From assembly GCF_000189635.1 (NCBI RefSeq), contig NW_002475999.1, positions 124,001-188,000 on the forward strand: 64,000 nt of DNA, read 5' to 3'. The translations under genes and the position numbers were made by a program. The notes beneath the pieces were generated by a model. It saw only the letters and a list, made by a program, of their open reading frames with translations, ran no database searches and was not told the DNA's origin. Every line of letters begins with the position of its first letter. Position 1 is the stretch's first letter. Shown here piece after piece: positions 62,461 to 64,000 of the stretch. The stretch comes from Tetrahymena thermophila SB210. Taxonomy: Eukaryota; Ciliophora; Oligohymenophorea; Hymenostomatida; Tetrahymenidae.

Positions 62461-64000
62461 ATGCAGCGAATAGAATAAAAGCAATAACAAGACCCTTAGC
62501 AATAACAATAAAAATTAGAAATGATTAAAAAAGAACTTTAAAAGTATAGAGAGCTCAAGAAAAGTCCATCTTTAAGCTCTCATTTATCTGCTAAGTAGCT
62601 TTAAAAATGCTCTGATACTGAAAAACGTAAATAAATATTAAACTACATCAACAGTACTCAGTTGGAATAGGATAATATGAACATATCTTAAACAAATTGT
62701 CCTCAGACTTCTAGGAATTTTTAAGAGAACTAAAGCATGTTAAATTAAAAAAGAGAAGGCTAAAATGATTTTGTATAAAAAAATCCTTCTAACAAGTTTT
62801 TCTAATCAATTAAAAACAGGGAAAACTAGGAAAGGTTTAATTTAGATTTTATGTAAAAAGATAGCCGCCATATTTCAAATGAAAATCAGAAAAATTCTTC
62901 TTCTAATAACACCAAAAGTAATTCTATCAGCATAAATCCTAATAAGGAGATTTTCAGAGAAATAACTTTAGCAGATGTATAGAATTTTGAAATGGAAAAC
63001 TAGCAAGTTTGTTTTAATTAAGATAACAATTATGGAGGAAGAGATACTAACAGACACAACAAATTGAATTTTTTAGTTAGCAACGAGCAATAGTAATTGA
63101 ATCCAAAGTATCCTTAAGAATAAAGAAATATGATCAATAATTCTTAAAATGGTCGCGTAAATGATAATCTGCAAGATTTAGATGATGAAGATGTGTACTA
63201 ACAAATTACATTTGAAGATTTAAGAGTAAAGCACTAAGGAATTTATAATTTTAAAGATTTAAACGGATAAAATAATATTTAAGAAAATAATTAAAAAAAT
63301 AATAAAAATTTAAGTTTAAATAACTTAGAAGAAAATCACCATTAATCTTCCTGGGCTTCTACTCTTCCTTCGAACAGAAATGAATATGAAAAAAATTAGT
63401 AGTTAAATCAATAGAACTTAATTCATAAAAGTTAATTACACAACTTTATGACATCTTAAAATACTTTAGCAAGCTAAATGAGTTAAAAACTCCACAGTAT
63501 TGGGAGCGGAAGACTCAACTAATCAAATTTATCTTCCGACTAGTAAATACCTACACTAAAAGACTGTGCTTCAACTTCTACTAACTCAAAGCCTTAGTGT
63601 TCTAGTAACTAAACTTTATCATCAAAAGGAGGATAATTCAATTCGAAAAGCTCTTAAGGATATCTTGAGTATGTAATGCCAAGAAATTTGAATATCCGCC
63701 CTGAATCATTAGAAGATATTTCAAAAATTAGCTTATTTTAAAGAAATCCTTTAGAAGAAAAAGAATCATAAAAAAGCATATAAAATATTATTGTAAATAA
63801 TACCTAATAAAAAAAGAATATCTATCATAATCCATTATAAAAGACAAACTAGTTATAATTAAATAACTAACTCACAAAGTAAACTGCAAAAGTTTTATCC
63901 TTAAACACTTCTAAAATATCACCCCCTGTATCACCTAAAACTAAGGTTGGTTAAGATCTTGCTAATAAAACTATGTTTTAATCTGACACTAAAAAACTAA
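62461..64000 (+). CDS. Q/N-rich low-complexity protein, 3' end outside window
   Basis: From ATG at 62461 the frame stays open under the ciliate code to the last base, at least 513 codons. It begins MQRIEQKQQQDPQQQQQKLE and continues with a short charged helix (IKKELQKYRELKK). A long Q-, N- and S-rich sequence follows, with islands such as DDEDVYQQITFEDLRVKHQG and EYVMPRNLNIRPESLEDISK. No known domain, signal peptide or membrane span is visible. The sequence looks mainly disordered, and the S/T-P sites (KISPPVSPKTK) near the window end are possible phosphorylation sites. The region is AT-rich like its surroundings. A domain may follow beyond 64000. Confidence 0.75.

Noticed and set aside
1-64000. 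tRNA, rRNA, CRISPR, insertion sequences, telomeric C4A2 repeats
   Set aside because: I looked for T-loop-like phrases and C4A2/G4T2 runs and saw none outside coding sequence. No transposase-like frame was recognised and no regular spacer-repeat pattern exists. A tRNA and repeat scan would settle this.

Overview
This is AT-rich nuclear DNA from a ciliate that uses the code in which TAA and TAG mean glutamine and TGA is the only stop. The style (long AT-rich intergenic stretches, AT-rich introns, Cys-rich multi-pass surface proteins, EGF-type leishmanolysin relatives) points to Tetrahymena or a close relative, probably the macronuclear genome. The clearest internal proof of the code is the helicase at 46557-50233: the invariant Gln of its DExQD and GDDxQ motifs is encoded by TAA. 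Every gene modelled here ends in TGA, so standard-code ORFs only show fragments of the real genes.

Layout. 1-1068: no gene seen. 1069-10491 (+), 16959-26487 (+) and 27337-36704 (+): three paralogous giant membrane proteins of roughly 3,000 residues (A, B, C). Each has a signal peptide, an N-terminal Cys motif, beta-propeller/WD40-like sequence, a Gly-rich beta-helix-like region, a juxtamembrane Cys-rich block, a multi-pass membrane region and a cytoplasmic tail. 10894-15147 (-): an intronless TPR protein of 1,417 aa lying between A and B on the opposite strand. 38364-39368 (+) and 40776-42140 (+): two paralogous AIG1/GIMAP-like GTPases, the second with an added C-terminal Cys cluster. They are separated by an array of about 210-bp degenerate tandem repeats and preceded by a 450-480-bp degenerate duplication and a G-rich tract. 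42485-45549 (-): an intron-rich leucine-rich-repeat gene, about one repeat per exon. 46557-50233 (+): a UvrD/Rep-family helicase with a C-terminal RecB-like PD-(D/E)XK nuclease domain. 51182-56674 (+): a leishmanolysin (peptidase M8) homologue with EGF and furin-like Cys repeats and a multi-pass membrane region, whose zinc-binding site is lost. 58855-61338 (+): MmgE/PrpD-family 2-methylcitrate dehydratase, six exons, clearly richer in GC and codon-biased. 62461-64000 (+): start of a Q/N-rich protein cut by the window end.

There is no operon logic here, since this is a eukaryotic nuclear region. The repeated theme is lineage-specific duplication: the A/B/C array, the GTPase pair, TPR super-repeats and LRR exons. 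The candidates most worth following are the helicase-nuclease fusion, the apparently dead leishmanolysin joined to a membrane module, the GTPase with a zinc-finger-like tail, and the giant A/B/C surface proteins with a shared cytoplasmic motif.

Exon boundaries were read by eye from GT...AG sites and reading-frame continuity. Spans are more reliable than individual introns, and no database search was possible.
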